A stretch of 35,919 nucleotides of DNA, from assembly GCA_041179245.1 (NCBI GenBank), contig JBEGTT010000055.1, forward strand, positions 1 through 35,919, given 5' to 3'. A program made the position numbers and the translations under genes. This stretch comes from JBEGTT01 sp041179245. Its GTDB lineage: Bacteria; Pseudomonadota; Gammaproteobacteria; Burkholderiales; Rhodocyclaceae. Shown here piece by piece: positions 8,095-15,252 of the stretch (within the stretch, counting starts at the first letter, position 1; every line of letters begins with the position of its first letter). Below the pieces are notes generated by a model, which worked only from the letters and a program-made list of their open reading frames with translations, did not search any database and was not told the origin of the DNA.

Positions 8095-8127
8095 GAACGG
8101 ACGTTAATTGATCTCGGGAGTTTTCAA

Positions 8128-8415
8128 ATGGTCGCTGTTGCAGTTTCAAAAACGGAAAGAATCGACATTCGTGCCAGTACGGCAGTCAAACTGTTGTTTC
8201 AGGAAGCTGCGCAGTCATGTCACAAAAACGTCAGTGAATTTTTGTTAGAAGCGGGTATCACCGCCGCCAACCATGCCTTGGCTGAACGACGTTTTTTCCA
8301 ACTGAACGACGGGCAATGGGAACAGTTTCAAGCCGCATTGGATCGTCCTGTTGTGTCCGCCAAACCCAAACTGAAGGCATTGCTTACCAGCGCTAGCGTA
8401 CTCGACCAAGCATGA
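8128..8415 (+). CDS. DUF1778/TacA-like antitoxin
   Basis: 95 residues. The N-terminus SKTERIDIRASTAVKLLFQEAAQSC-type ribbon-helix-helix followed by NVSEFLLEAGITAANHAL is characteristic of DUF1778 antitoxins. The C-terminal part (residues 55-95) would wrap the acetyltransferase toxin. Ribosome site CGGGAG seven bases before ATG. It overlaps the toxin gene by 4 nt (ATGA), the classic arrangement for coupled translation. It neutralises the toxin and, with it, likely represses its own promoter. Confidence 0.88.
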   Translation: MVAVAVSKTERIDIRASTAVKLLFQEAAQSCHKNVSEFLLEAGITAANHALAERRFFQLNDGQWEQFQAALDRPVVSAKPKLKALLTSASVLDQA

Positions 8416-8915
8416 TTTCCGAGCCGGTCCGCAAACTGGTATCCAGTGATATCGTGGAGGCGTTCGATTGTGGGCATGATGCACTGAACCAATTTCTAAA
8501 GCGTCATGCCCTCGCAAACCAAAAAGCCAGCAGTGCGCAGACTTATGTGTGTTGCGTTGATGGAAAGGTCATCGGGTTTTATAGCCTTGCCGTGGGAGGT
8601 GTCTCGCCAGAACAGACAACAGCGCGGGTAGCCAAGGGATTGGCCCGGCACCCTGTACCCGTAATGCTTTTAGCACGGCTAGCGGTAGATGGCCCCTGGC
8701 AAGGACAAGGAATCGGTCAGGCGCTCCTGAAAGATGCGCTACTACGTACCCTCCAAGCAGCGAACATTGCTGGTATTCGTTGTTTGCTGGTTCATGCCAA
8801 AGATCAAGCGGCCAAAGACTGGTACGAGTCATGGGAACTCGAACCCAGCCCAACTGATCCTTATCATCTTTTCCTGCTACTTAAAGACTTAAAAGGCCTT
8901 GTTGAGGACAGTTAG
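8412..8915 (+). CDS. GNAT-family toxin, TacT-like
   Basis: 167 residues of the GNAT N-acetyltransferase fold. It has the acetyl-CoA-binding motif GQGIGQALLKDAL after LLARLAVDGPW, and the C-terminal DWYESWELEPSPTDPYHLFLLL segment carrying the conserved tyrosine of TacT-type toxins. Family members acetylate the amino group of aminoacyl-tRNA and stop translation. The start overlaps the antitoxin stop. All key motifs are present, so it appears intact. Confidence 0.88.
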   Translation: MISEPVRKLVSSDIVEAFDCGHDALNQFLKRHALANQKASSAQTYVCCVDGKVIGFYSLAVGGVSPEQTTARVAKGLARHPVPVMLLARLAVDGPWQGQGIGQALLKDALLRTLQAANIAGIRCLLVHAKDQAAKDWYESWELEPSPTDPYHLFLLLKDLKGLVEDS

Positions 8916-9008
8916 GCTACTCATTTCTTAAATGGATCGGAGCATCGCGATCTTTATCGGAAAGAGAAACGTTTAAGCAGGCATTGCTTGCCCTGCAGAG
9001 AACCGACT

Positions 9009-9170
9009 CTAGCCTTTGTAGATGCGCACGATGTACCAGATACAGAGTATGAAAAATCCGAAAATCCCAATAACAATAAACGTTAATAGGAAGCAGACGA
9101 ATCCAAGGCCAAAGCTAATCCAGCATGTTCTGATGAGGTACGTGTAGTGAGACTGAGCCCGCGCAGGTTC
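9009..9170 (-). pseudogene. Start-less relic of a small DUF4870-like membrane protein
   Basis: Directly after the TGA of the VWA-like gene, the same reading frame stays open for 53 codons to a TAG. It encodes SHYTYLIRTCWISFG, then two closely spaced hydrophobic stretches, ending WYIVRIYKG. This matches the second half of small DUF4870-type membrane proteins (typical ending IWYLYRxIKG). No ATG, GTG or TTG lies in frame after the TGA, and the first half of the family, including its first helix, is absent. It is therefore either a decayed gene whose 5' part was replaced by the upstream operon, or an extension reached only by stop readthrough. It is missed by start-based gene calling. Confidence 0.5.
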
Positions 9171-10004
9171 TCAATGCACTGAGTTGAGCAGGGCTGGCAT
9201 CCCAAACTCCACAAGATTTGCGTTTGATTTTGTAAACCACTCGTGCCAAAAATCCTGCAATGCAGACATCGTTTTGGGGTCTCGGTAAGATTGACTGTGC
9301 CTTGGGTCAGCTAAAACGCCTGCGCCAATCACATAGACTTCAGCACTACTAAAATTCCCAATCATTCGTGCCGCAGTGGCTTGCCCCATCTCTTTGTTTG
9401 GATCTATTTTGCGAACACCGTTGTTGCTGTAAAAACTGCTGATGCTGGAGTTTTCGAGCATGTCCGACGCCAGAATTACGACCTTACGACTTGCTGCGGA
9501 TTGCTTAACTGCACTAGATAAGTCTTTCAAGCTAGCCAAAATATCTGACTTTGCAATGTCCGAAGATGTGCCGGAGAAGCTAGCTTGCAGAGCCTGCGTT
9601 GCTAAGCTGATGGCAATTTTTGGTTGTTGCTTCAGGCAGGTATCAAATTTAGTTAAGACTGTTTTATTGATTGCATTGCGCTCGCCGGCAGAAATATCTT
9701 GGTCTAATGTGACTGAGACAACTTGGCGGGCATATTTCCCTTGTGTAAATGCCGAGAACTGCATGATGGAGAAAGCCTGACCGGGCTTAATCAAGTTTGC
9801 CAAATTTGTACCGACCAATTGTTGCAGGCTGCTATCTAAAGGGGTCGTTTGGTCAATAAAGACAAAGGCTTCTACCTTGGGTTTTGGTGCCTCAGTATTC
9901 AAAATGCTATAGCAACTTTTTATCGCGCTATCGTTCGCATGAGCACTAGTGGCCATTAATACACTGAGGCATGTGAGGGTGGCTGCGGTCATGAGCTTTT
10001 TCAT
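9171..10004 (-). CDS. Secreted VWA-like protein of unknown function
   Basis: 277 residues from an ATG at 10004 that overlaps the upstream stop as ATGA. Signal peptide MKKLMTAATLTCLSVLMATSAHA. The rest resembles a degenerate von Willebrand A fold: VEAFVFIDQTTPLDSSL gives a DxT-type metal site start, ISLATQALQASF is a helix, and SRKVVILASDMLENSSIS is the central strand with Asp. Then AEVYVIGAGV and a conserved-looking end. It likely acts in the periplasm, with the two preceding products as partners. The function is not recognised. Confidence 0.7.
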   Translation of the reverse strand: MKKLMTAATLTCLSVLMATSAHANDSAIKSCYSILNTEAPKPKVEAFVFIDQTTPLDSSLQQLVGTNLANLIKPGQAFSIMQFSAFTQGKYARQVVSVTLDQDISAGERNAINKTVLTKFDTCLKQQPKIAISLATQALQASFSGTSSDIAKSDILASLKDLSSAVKQSAASRKVVILASDMLENSSISSFYSNNGVRKIDPNKEMGQATAARMIGNFSSAEVYVIGAGVLADPRHSQSYRDPKTMSALQDFWHEWFTKSNANLVEFGMPALLNSVH

Positions 10005-11548
10005 GGCAGTGGTTTCCACTCGTTGCTGCCAACTTCCACAATCAACGTGTTTGCTGGAACCGTCCCCTCAGCAATGAGTTTGGCAATATTCGTCAATATG
10101 GCTGGGCCAGCGGTTTGACGTGCACTATCTAAGTAGTAATAGGTGATTTCTGGTGGAGCAGGTGGAGCAGGTGGAGCAGGTGGAGCAGGTGGCGTTGCGA
10201 TAGGAGCGGCGGCTATAACAGGCGCTGGTGTTGCTACTGCAGGTTGTGCAACAACTGGGGGAGCATAGGCTTGTGCTGCAGTTTGTTGTTCCTTATAGCG
10301 TTGAGCAGCTTCGCGGCTGGACTCTACATCCATAAACTCATGAAATTTGCGTTTGGTTTGAATGCCGCTAGTGCCAGAACTGGCATCGAGTTCCATCATG
10401 GTTTGTTGCAGCGTTTCAAGTTTGGCCTGGGCAGCATCGGCAACAACACGATAGCGCTCGCGTACATCGTCGTAGCTGCTATAGCCTGCAATCGCAGCGT
10501 AGGCTTTGTCACTTTCGCGTCCAGCAAAACCCCATTTGAAGCCGAATAAAGTGCCAAGAATTTGCAAGAAGACAAATAAGAAGGCCAAGACAATAAACGT
10601 CCCCCAGCCACCTTTGGTATCAATGCTCTTTTCATCTTCAAGGCTTTTACGTTTGGCAGCCAAATCAGCAGCGGCATCCTCGGCTGGCAAAGGAACCATA
10701 TTGCCAGTAACACTAATGGACGGATTGGTAGAGCCTAGCGTGATCGAAGCTTGAGCGCCTTCACCCAGTTGTCCCATGACTTGTTGTTGTAATTGCTTTT
10801 CTAAAACTTGACCGCGCACGTAAGTAGCGCCAATCGCAACGATAACAACCAGAATCGCAGTGATAATTGCTATTGCGAATGTTTCACCTGTGCCATGGCG
10901 GTTCCAAAATTGTTCGTAGCCGGGGCGGTGATCGTCGATCGTTTGCACATTTGCTAGCGCTATCGATTTCGACTCCCGCTGCGGCCGACCCGCATCGACC
11001 CATTCCCGACGCGCTTCTTTGGTGCGTAGAGTTTTGTAAATCTCATGGCCTGCAAAGTGGGTAAATGCGACCAAAACAACCGAGATCAAGAACGCAATTC
11101 CCAGCGCTCCCATTTGCTGGGTATTTTCACTGGCACCAGGAATGGTGTAACCAGCTAATACGTAACTAAAACCCATCGCTTCAACGAGCACCATCAGTGC
11201 TGTCAGAATCCAGATCAGTTTGGGGGTTGGGCTTCGGCCTAAGTCGCGGGCTTTTGTCAGGTAATTAACTTTTTCATTGAAGTCGGCCTCGCTTCTGAGA
11301 CGGATAAAGTTTTTGTAGTCACGGCAAAGCGAGAGTTCTGCCTTATGCCAACCATCAGCATCTGGGCGATTACTGTCTTTAGCCAGTTTGGCAATCTTCC
11401 CAATCCACGGAAAGCTGTACCATGTGTTTAGCCACCACCAGCTGATTTTGTCCCACAAAATCACCATAAACGTCGCAGCAATCATTACCGAGGCAATGGA
11501 CCACGCCACAAATGGTGCGGTAGCAAATACTTCTTTAATCGATTCCAT
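10001..11548 (-). CDS. Five-segment membrane protein with C-terminal GYF_2-like domain
   Basis: 515 residues. The ATG at 11548 has AGGGAG six bases upstream; the frame is open for 52 more codons but those overlap the OmpA gene and look non-coding. Hydrophobic helices lie near residues 12-33, 110-133, 146-167, 222-243 and 320-342, with a soluble helical region between 170 and 220. After the last helix come a coiled-coil-like stretch, an Ala/Pro-rich linker with PPA repeats, and a final domain ITYYYLDSARQTAGPAI...NEWKPLP that matches GYF_2 modules (peptide-binding, ending in W-x-P). It sits 19 bp after the OmpA-like gene and overlaps the next gene by 4 nt. Function unknown. Confidence 0.75.
   Translation of the reverse strand: MESIKEVFATAPFVAWSIASVMIAATFMVILWDKISWWWLNTWYSFPWIGKIAKLAKDSNRPDADGWHKAELSLCRDYKNFIRLRSEADFNEKVNYLTKARDLGRSPTPKLIWILTALMVLVEAMGFSYVLAGYTIPGASENTQQMGALGIAFLISVVLVAFTHFAGHEIYKTLRTKEARREWVDAGRPQRESKSIALANVQTIDDHRPGYEQFWNRHGTGETFAIAIITAILVVIVAIGATYVRGQVLEKQLQQQVMGQLGEGAQASITLGSTNPSISVTGNMVPLPAEDAAADLAAKRKSLEDEKSIDTKGGWGTFIVLAFLFVFLQILGTLFGFKWGFAGRESDKAYAAIAGYSSYDDVRERYRVVADAAQAKLETLQQTMMELDASSGTSGIQTKRKFHEFMDVESSREAAQRYKEQQTAAQAYAPPVVAQPAVATPAPVIAAAPIATPPAPPAPPAPPAPPEITYYYLDSARQTAGPAILTNIAKLIAEGTVPANTLIVEVGSNEWKPLP
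10152..10192. repeat. 9-bp tandem repeat encoding Pro-Pro-Ala units
   Basis: GGTGGAGCA is repeated four times exactly plus GGTGG. On the minus strand it encodes the PPAPPAPPAPP linker before the GYF_2-like domain. Exact copies at DNA level suggest recent slippage; each gain or loss changes the linker by three residues without a frameshift. Confidence 0.9.
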
Positions 11549-11567
11549 TCCTAACTCCCTGAAAAAA

Positions 11568-13181
11568 TTAGTCGGCCATTCTTGGTGTGAATTTGGCCAT
11601 GTAGTCAGTGCTATTGTGCGTATAAATAATTCGGCCCTCTTTGGCGGCAAAAGGCGGTGAAGGCGGCGAAAGCATGTCGATACATTTAATGCCGCCTTTG
11701 CCATTTAAGAACGTTCTAACCAAGTAACCTTTGTCACCTTGGTATACATTTACTTGAGGGGTTTCAGTGATGGCTGGCTTAGCTTGCGTGTCCTTCGGAT
11801 CATAATTTGCGTAAACCTTGATCTCAGGAAGATTGGTGGCGACAGTACCTTCGCGCAAAACGGATAAGTTATTGATGACCACTAAATGAGCCCCTACCAT
11901 GTCTCGCCAAGTGCGTCCGAAAAGACCGGGGAGCTTCTCATTGGTGCTGTATTTTGTGGCAGCATCACCTGACAATGATTTGATCTCACCGGAGCTGCGG
12001 GGGCGGTCATTTTTGCAGCTACCGATGACCAAAGGTTGGTCAGCGTGGGCTTTTGATATAAGCGAAAAGCCACTTTTCTCTGCGACTTTCCCTGGATCGA
12101 TCTTTGCGCCTTCATCACCGTAAGGAACTCCACCAAAATCAATGAGGCCCTTTGAGGGTGTTGTTTTTTCGGTTGCTAATGGTTCAGGCTTGGCTGATTT
12201 TGTTGGCTTGCTGACGGATGTGATCGTAGTAGGATCCGTATTTTTCTTTCCTGTGCCGGATTTCTTGTTAGAAACCTTTTCTATGTCAATGGAGGCAGCT
12301 TCTGCAACGGTGGTATCAGTGGTGTTGGGGCGGAAATAAGATAGTTTTGAAATACGTTGGGTAAGGTAGTTGTGGAAAGCTGCTTCATCCTGAACCTGAA
12401 CCAGTTGAACACGCCTATTGGCTGCTCTGCCAGCTTCTTGATTATTGTTGGCGATGGGGTACATCTCACCTGCGCCTTGGTAGTAAATTTGAGACTCTTT
12501 GATGCCTTGGCTGGTTAAAAACTTTGCGACTGCCTTGGCGCGTCGTTCTGACAGGTCAACGTTTAGCTGAGTTGAGCCTGTGTCATCGGTATGACCAACG
12601 AGGAAAAGTTTTCGATTGGCGGATTGTTTTAAGTATTCAGCCTTTGCCTTCGGGTCAGTAATGGTTTCTGAAGCTTTCTGTGCATTAAAGGTTGCGGTGA
12701 CTTCAGTAAAGTATTCTTTTGCCTTGGGAGTGAGTTGATCGGATCCCTTTGCAAAGTGCCCGCCGTCAGGCTCGCCTACATCAACGCTAATCCCAACAGT
12801 CTGAGAACTCTGCGAATTGTTTATGTCAGCATCGGTTTTTATCTCAATGGGGCTGGAGTCAATTTTGGTTTGATGTTTTTTTGCAATTTTTGAGAGTTCG
12901 CAACGCTGACGGTCTACGTCGGCCCCGATCAGCCCTCCAAGAGCCGCCCCAATGCTTGCCCCAATGAGCCTTGATGCATCAGAGTTTTTCATCTGATTAC
13001 CAATTATCGTTCCGACTACTGCCCCCGCAAATACGCCGATATTCCGGGAGTTATTTGAGCAAGGGTCATCGCTTGCGAAGGTCTCTTTGATAGAAAATTG
13101 ACCGGTTTTTGGGTCAGTTGCGCAACCTGAGGCAAAAGCCATACAGACTGCAGCGGTGAGGATTTTATGTTTCGACAACAT
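11568..13181 (-). CDS. OmpA-family lipoprotein with glycine-zipper segment
   Basis: 537 residues. Lipoprotein signal with lipobox FASGC (Cys20). A glycine-zipper region follows (GVFAGAVVGTIIGNQ and LIGASIGAALGGLIGADV), then an OmpA-like peptidoglycan-binding domain at about 140-280 with GHTDDTGSTQLNVDLSERRAKAVAKFL and AANRRVQLVQ. The second half (280-537) is a Thr/Lys/Ser-rich linker followed by a domain I do not recognise, ending YMAKFTPRMAD. Ribosome site AGGGAG. It heads a three-gene minus-strand operon and probably ties the complex to the cell wall from the outer membrane. It is much longer than usual YiaD/OmpA lipoproteins because of the extra C-terminal half. Confidence 0.85.
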   Translation of the reverse strand: MLSKHKILTAAVCMAFASGCATDPKTGQFSIKETFASDDPCSNNSRNIGVFAGAVVGTIIGNQMKNSDASRLIGASIGAALGGLIGADVDRQRCELSKIAKKHQTKIDSSPIEIKTDADINNSQSSQTVGISVDVGEPDGGHFAKGSDQLTPKAKEYFTEVTATFNAQKASETITDPKAKAEYLKQSANRKLFLVGHTDDTGSTQLNVDLSERRAKAVAKFLTSQGIKESQIYYQGAGEMYPIANNNQEAGRAANRRVQLVQVQDEAAFHNYLTQRISKLSYFRPNTTDTTVAEAASIDIEKVSNKKSGTGKKNTDPTTITSVSKPTKSAKPEPLATEKTTPSKGLIDFGGVPYGDEGAKIDPGKVAEKSGFSLISKAHADQPLVIGSCKNDRPRSSGEIKSLSGDAATKYSTNEKLPGLFGRTWRDMVGAHLVVINNLSVLREGTVATNLPEIKVYANYDPKDTQAKPAITETPQVNVYQGDKGYLVRTFLNGKGGIKCIDMLSPPSPPFAAKEGRIIYTHNSTDYMAKFTPRMAD

Positions 13182-13206
13182 GCGTTTCTCCCTAAATAAC
13201 CGCCGG

Positions 13207-13235
13207 ATATTATCGAATCGACAGGGTGGGTGAAA
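13207..13235 (-). promoter_or_regulatory. Promoter of the OmpA/GYF/VWA-like operon
   Basis: On the minus strand TTTCAC (13235-13230), 17 bp, TAATAT (13212-13207) fits a sigma-70-type promoter and lies just upstream of the ribosome site and ATG at 13181. No palindrome was seen next to it. Confidence 0.45.
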
Positions 13236-13355
13236 CTAAAATTTGCACAAAGAGGCGCCGCTAATGCATTGATATATAACTAAAGTTATAGATTTCTAGA
13301 GTGGGGCTTGCGCTTGATTTTTAGGACGTTCTGAAAAAATATAACCAAGGAAACA

Positions 13356-13427
13356 ATGACTACAACTCAATTCCTTCGCTCATCTGCCAGCAGAGACATC
13401 GGCAAAGCTTGCGCTCTTTTCAGGTAG
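13356..13427 (+). CDS. Possible 23-residue ORF
   Basis: Within the 366-bp stretch between the OmpA-like gene and mazE there is one short frame with a convincing ribosome site: AAGGA followed after four bases by ATG, then MTTTQFLRSSASRDIGKACA and three more residues. No family is recognised. It ends 120 bp before mazE. Apart from this and the two flanking promoters I see nothing else in the stretch, which is AT-rich. Confidence 0.2.
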   Translation: MTTTQFLRSSASRDIGKACALFR

Positions 13428-13502
13428 CTACTTAAAGAAGATGAAGCCCATTTAGAAAACTATTCTATTCCGAGGCTCATCTGAAATATCCTACTTTAAT
13501 AA

Positions 13503-13533
13503 AACATATTGTTATACTTGAGTAGAACATATT
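13503..13533 (+). promoter_or_regulatory. mazE promoter region with direct repeats
   Basis: AACATATT occurs at 13503-13510 and 13526-13533, 23 bp apart, on either side of TATACT (13513-13518), a good -10 box. The -35 is weak. Spaced direct repeats around the -10 suit binding by AbrB-type antitoxin dimers and self-repression. The mazE ribosome site AGGAGG follows. Confidence 0.45.
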
Positions 13534-13547
13534 TTTAGGAGGCTACG

Positions 13548-13793
13548 ATGTTGCAAACTCTACGTAAAGCGGGTGGTTCGCTCGTTATGACAGTCCCCAA
13601 GGCCTTTATCGACCAAAATCACCTTGCAGATGGTTCTCAAGTGGAACTTCATCTTCTGGGTAAGCAAATGACGGTCGAAGCGCCATCCCGTCCGCGCTAC
13701 AAGCTGGCTGACCTGATGACTGAGATGCCTGACGGTTTGCCGCGTGTCGAAGGCTGGGACGAAATGCCTAGCATGGGATTGGAGAACGCCTGA
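13548..13793 (+). CDS. AbrB-like antitoxin (MazE/PemI type)
   Basis: 81 residues. The N-terminal swapped-hairpin DNA-binding fold is seen as LRKAGGSLVMTVPKAFIDQNHLADGSQVELHLLGKQMTVE. The acidic C-terminal tail (LTEMPDGLPRVEGWDEMP) would occupy the toxin groove. AGGAGG lies before the ATG. The stop overlaps the toxin start (TGATG). It neutralises the MazF-like product and likely represses the pair. Confidence 0.87.
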   Translation: MLQTLRKAGGSLVMTVPKAFIDQNHLADGSQVELHLLGKQMTVEAPSRPRYKLADLMTEMPDGLPRVEGWDEMPSMGLENA

Positions 13794-14140
13794 TGGCGTA
13801 CGTACCAAACCGGGGTGATATCGTTCATCTTGACTTCGATCCGTCTTCAGGCCGAGAGATGAATGGCCCGCACTTCGGTCTTGTATTGAGCGGGAAGGTT
13901 TTTAATCAGCAAGGTTTAGCGATGATTTGCCCGATTTCCCAAGGTGCAGCCGCCGCTGCACGTTCTTACGGAACAGTGGTTACGCTGATTGGCACCGGCA
14001 CCGACACCCAAGGCGTCGTGCATTGCCACCAACTGAAGTCCTTAGACTGGCGGGCGCGGAACGTTCGCTTCAAAGAAGCCGTACCTCGATATATTGTCGA
14101 TGAAATTCTGGCCAGAGTAGAAGCCATCCTATTTGACTGA
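13793..14140 (+). CDS. MazF/PemK-family endoribonuclease toxin
   Basis: 115 residues. The family signature is seen from the start: PNRGDIVHLDFDPSSGREMNGPHFGLVLSG, then ICPISQ, and the second motif VHCHQLKSLDWRARN. MazF-type toxins cut mRNA at short sequence motifs. Length and motifs are complete, so it is probably active. It is coupled to the antitoxin by a 1-nt overlap. Base composition is like its neighbours. Confidence 0.9.
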   Translation: MAYVPNRGDIVHLDFDPSSGREMNGPHFGLVLSGKVFNQQGLAMICPISQGAAAAARSYGTVVTLIGTGTDTQGVVHCHQLKSLDWRARNVRFKEAVPRYIVDEILARVEAILFD

Positions 14141-14229
14141 ATCTGAAACAAGCTCTCGCGCACGTCCGACGAATGCTTTAATACAGCTTCAGTCATGGAT
14201 TTAGGTCATGAATAAAACGGACTCGGCAT

Positions 14230-15246
14230 ATGAATATGTTTAGCGGCATCCCCAAAAAAATTGGGGTAACGATCTTATTGCTTGCCTTAGTGGTGGCGAT
14301 AGGGTTTTTTGCACAGCGGTTTACGCCAACAGTGATGACCGATAAGCCCTCTCGCGGCCCTGCGATTGAGGCGGTTTATGCAACGGGTGTGGTTGAGCCG
14401 GTATCTCAGGCCAAAATTGGGCCGCTGGCGGCGGCGCGCATCCTTCATATCTATAAGCGTGACGGGGATATCGTTCGCGCTGGTGAGGTATTGGCCCAAC
14501 TCGACGGGCGTGAAGCTGAAGGAAATCTGGAACAACAAGCGGCGCGTCGAGACTATTTGCGCGATGAATTGAAGCGGCAGCAAGCCTTAGTGGATAAAGG
14601 GTTTGTCAGTCCATCGTCCATGAGCAAGTTGGTTTTTGATTTGAAACAGGCTGATGCGTCTTTGGCTGCCGCTCGCCGACCTTTAGCTGAAACAGCGTTG
14701 CGCTCACCGATGAGCGGCATGGTGCTGCGTCAGGATGGGGAAGCGGGGGAAATGGCGGGGAGTGGGCAAACCCTGTTTTGGATTGGTAACCCTCGTCCAC
14801 TGCGGATTACGGCAGATGTCGACGAAGAGGATATTTTGCGCATTAAGCCGGGGCAAAAAGCATTGCTAAAGGCCGATGGATTGCCCGGTCAGGCGTTGCC
14901 AGCACAGGTGGTTGAAATCACTGAAAAGGGTGACAGTCTGAATAAGAATTATCGCGTCCGTCTGAGCTTACCCGATGACACGCCGCTGAAAACCGGCATG
15001 ACGGTCGAGGTCAATATCATCATCACAGAACGGGCTGACGCTTTACTGGTGCCCAATTCCAGTGTGCGCGGAGAGCAGGTTTGGACGCTGGTGGACAACA
15101 AGGTGGTATTGAAGCCAGCCAAAATTGGGGTACGTGGGCAGGATAAAACTGAAATTCTCGGCGGTTTGACGCCGGGCGATGTGGTGATTATTTCTCCTTC
15201 CCCCTCGCTCAAGGACGGGCAATCTGTTCGTAGCCGTGGGTTTTAA
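14230..15246 (+). CDS. HlyD/MacA-type membrane-fusion adaptor
   Basis: 338 residues. One N-terminal membrane helix (about 9-27), then a biotinyl-lipoyl half (EAVYATGVVEPVSQAKIGPLAAARI and GDIVRAGEVLAQLDG), a short coiled-coil hairpin (residues 95-145), and the second lipoyl half and beta-barrel (LRSPMSGMVLRQDGEAGEMAG, RITADVDEEDILRIKPGQKALL). It bridges an inner-membrane ABC transporter to an outer-membrane channel in the periplasm. The following two genes are the permease and ATPase. No TolC-like gene is present, so a shared channel is expected. The ribosome site is weak; a second ATG lies at 14236. Confidence 0.87.
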   Translation: MNMFSGIPKKIGVTILLLALVVAIGFFAQRFTPTVMTDKPSRGPAIEAVYATGVVEPVSQAKIGPLAAARILHIYKRDGDIVRAGEVLAQLDGREAEGNLEQQAARRDYLRDELKRQQALVDKGFVSPSSMSKLVFDLKQADASLAAARRPLAETALRSPMSGMVLRQDGEAGEMAGSGQTLFWIGNPRPLRITADVDEEDILRIKPGQKALLKADGLPGQALPAQVVEITEKGDSLNKNYRVRLSLPDDTPLKTGMTVEVNIIITERADALLVPNSSVRGEQVWTLVDNKVVLKPAKIGVRGQDKTEILGGLTPGDVVIISPSPSLKDGQSVRSRGF

Positions 15247-15252
15247 GTTTCA

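Noticed and set aside
8953..9000. GCAGG/CCTGC hairpin as a terminator after tacT or the minus-strand operon
   Set aside because: Only five base pairs and no run of T on either strand.
10152..10192. Short CRISPR-like array
   Set aside because: Units are contiguous 9-bp copies within a coding frame, with no spacers.
11549..11704. Extra 52 codons at the N-terminus of the GYF_2-type protein
   Set aside because: They overlap the 3' end of the OmpA gene and lack a ribosome site, while the ATG at 11548 has AGGGAG.
14134..14195. TGACTGAA / TTCAGTCA inverted repeat after mazF as a terminator
   Set aside because: The arms are 46 bp apart, AT-rich and without a T run, so chance is as likely.
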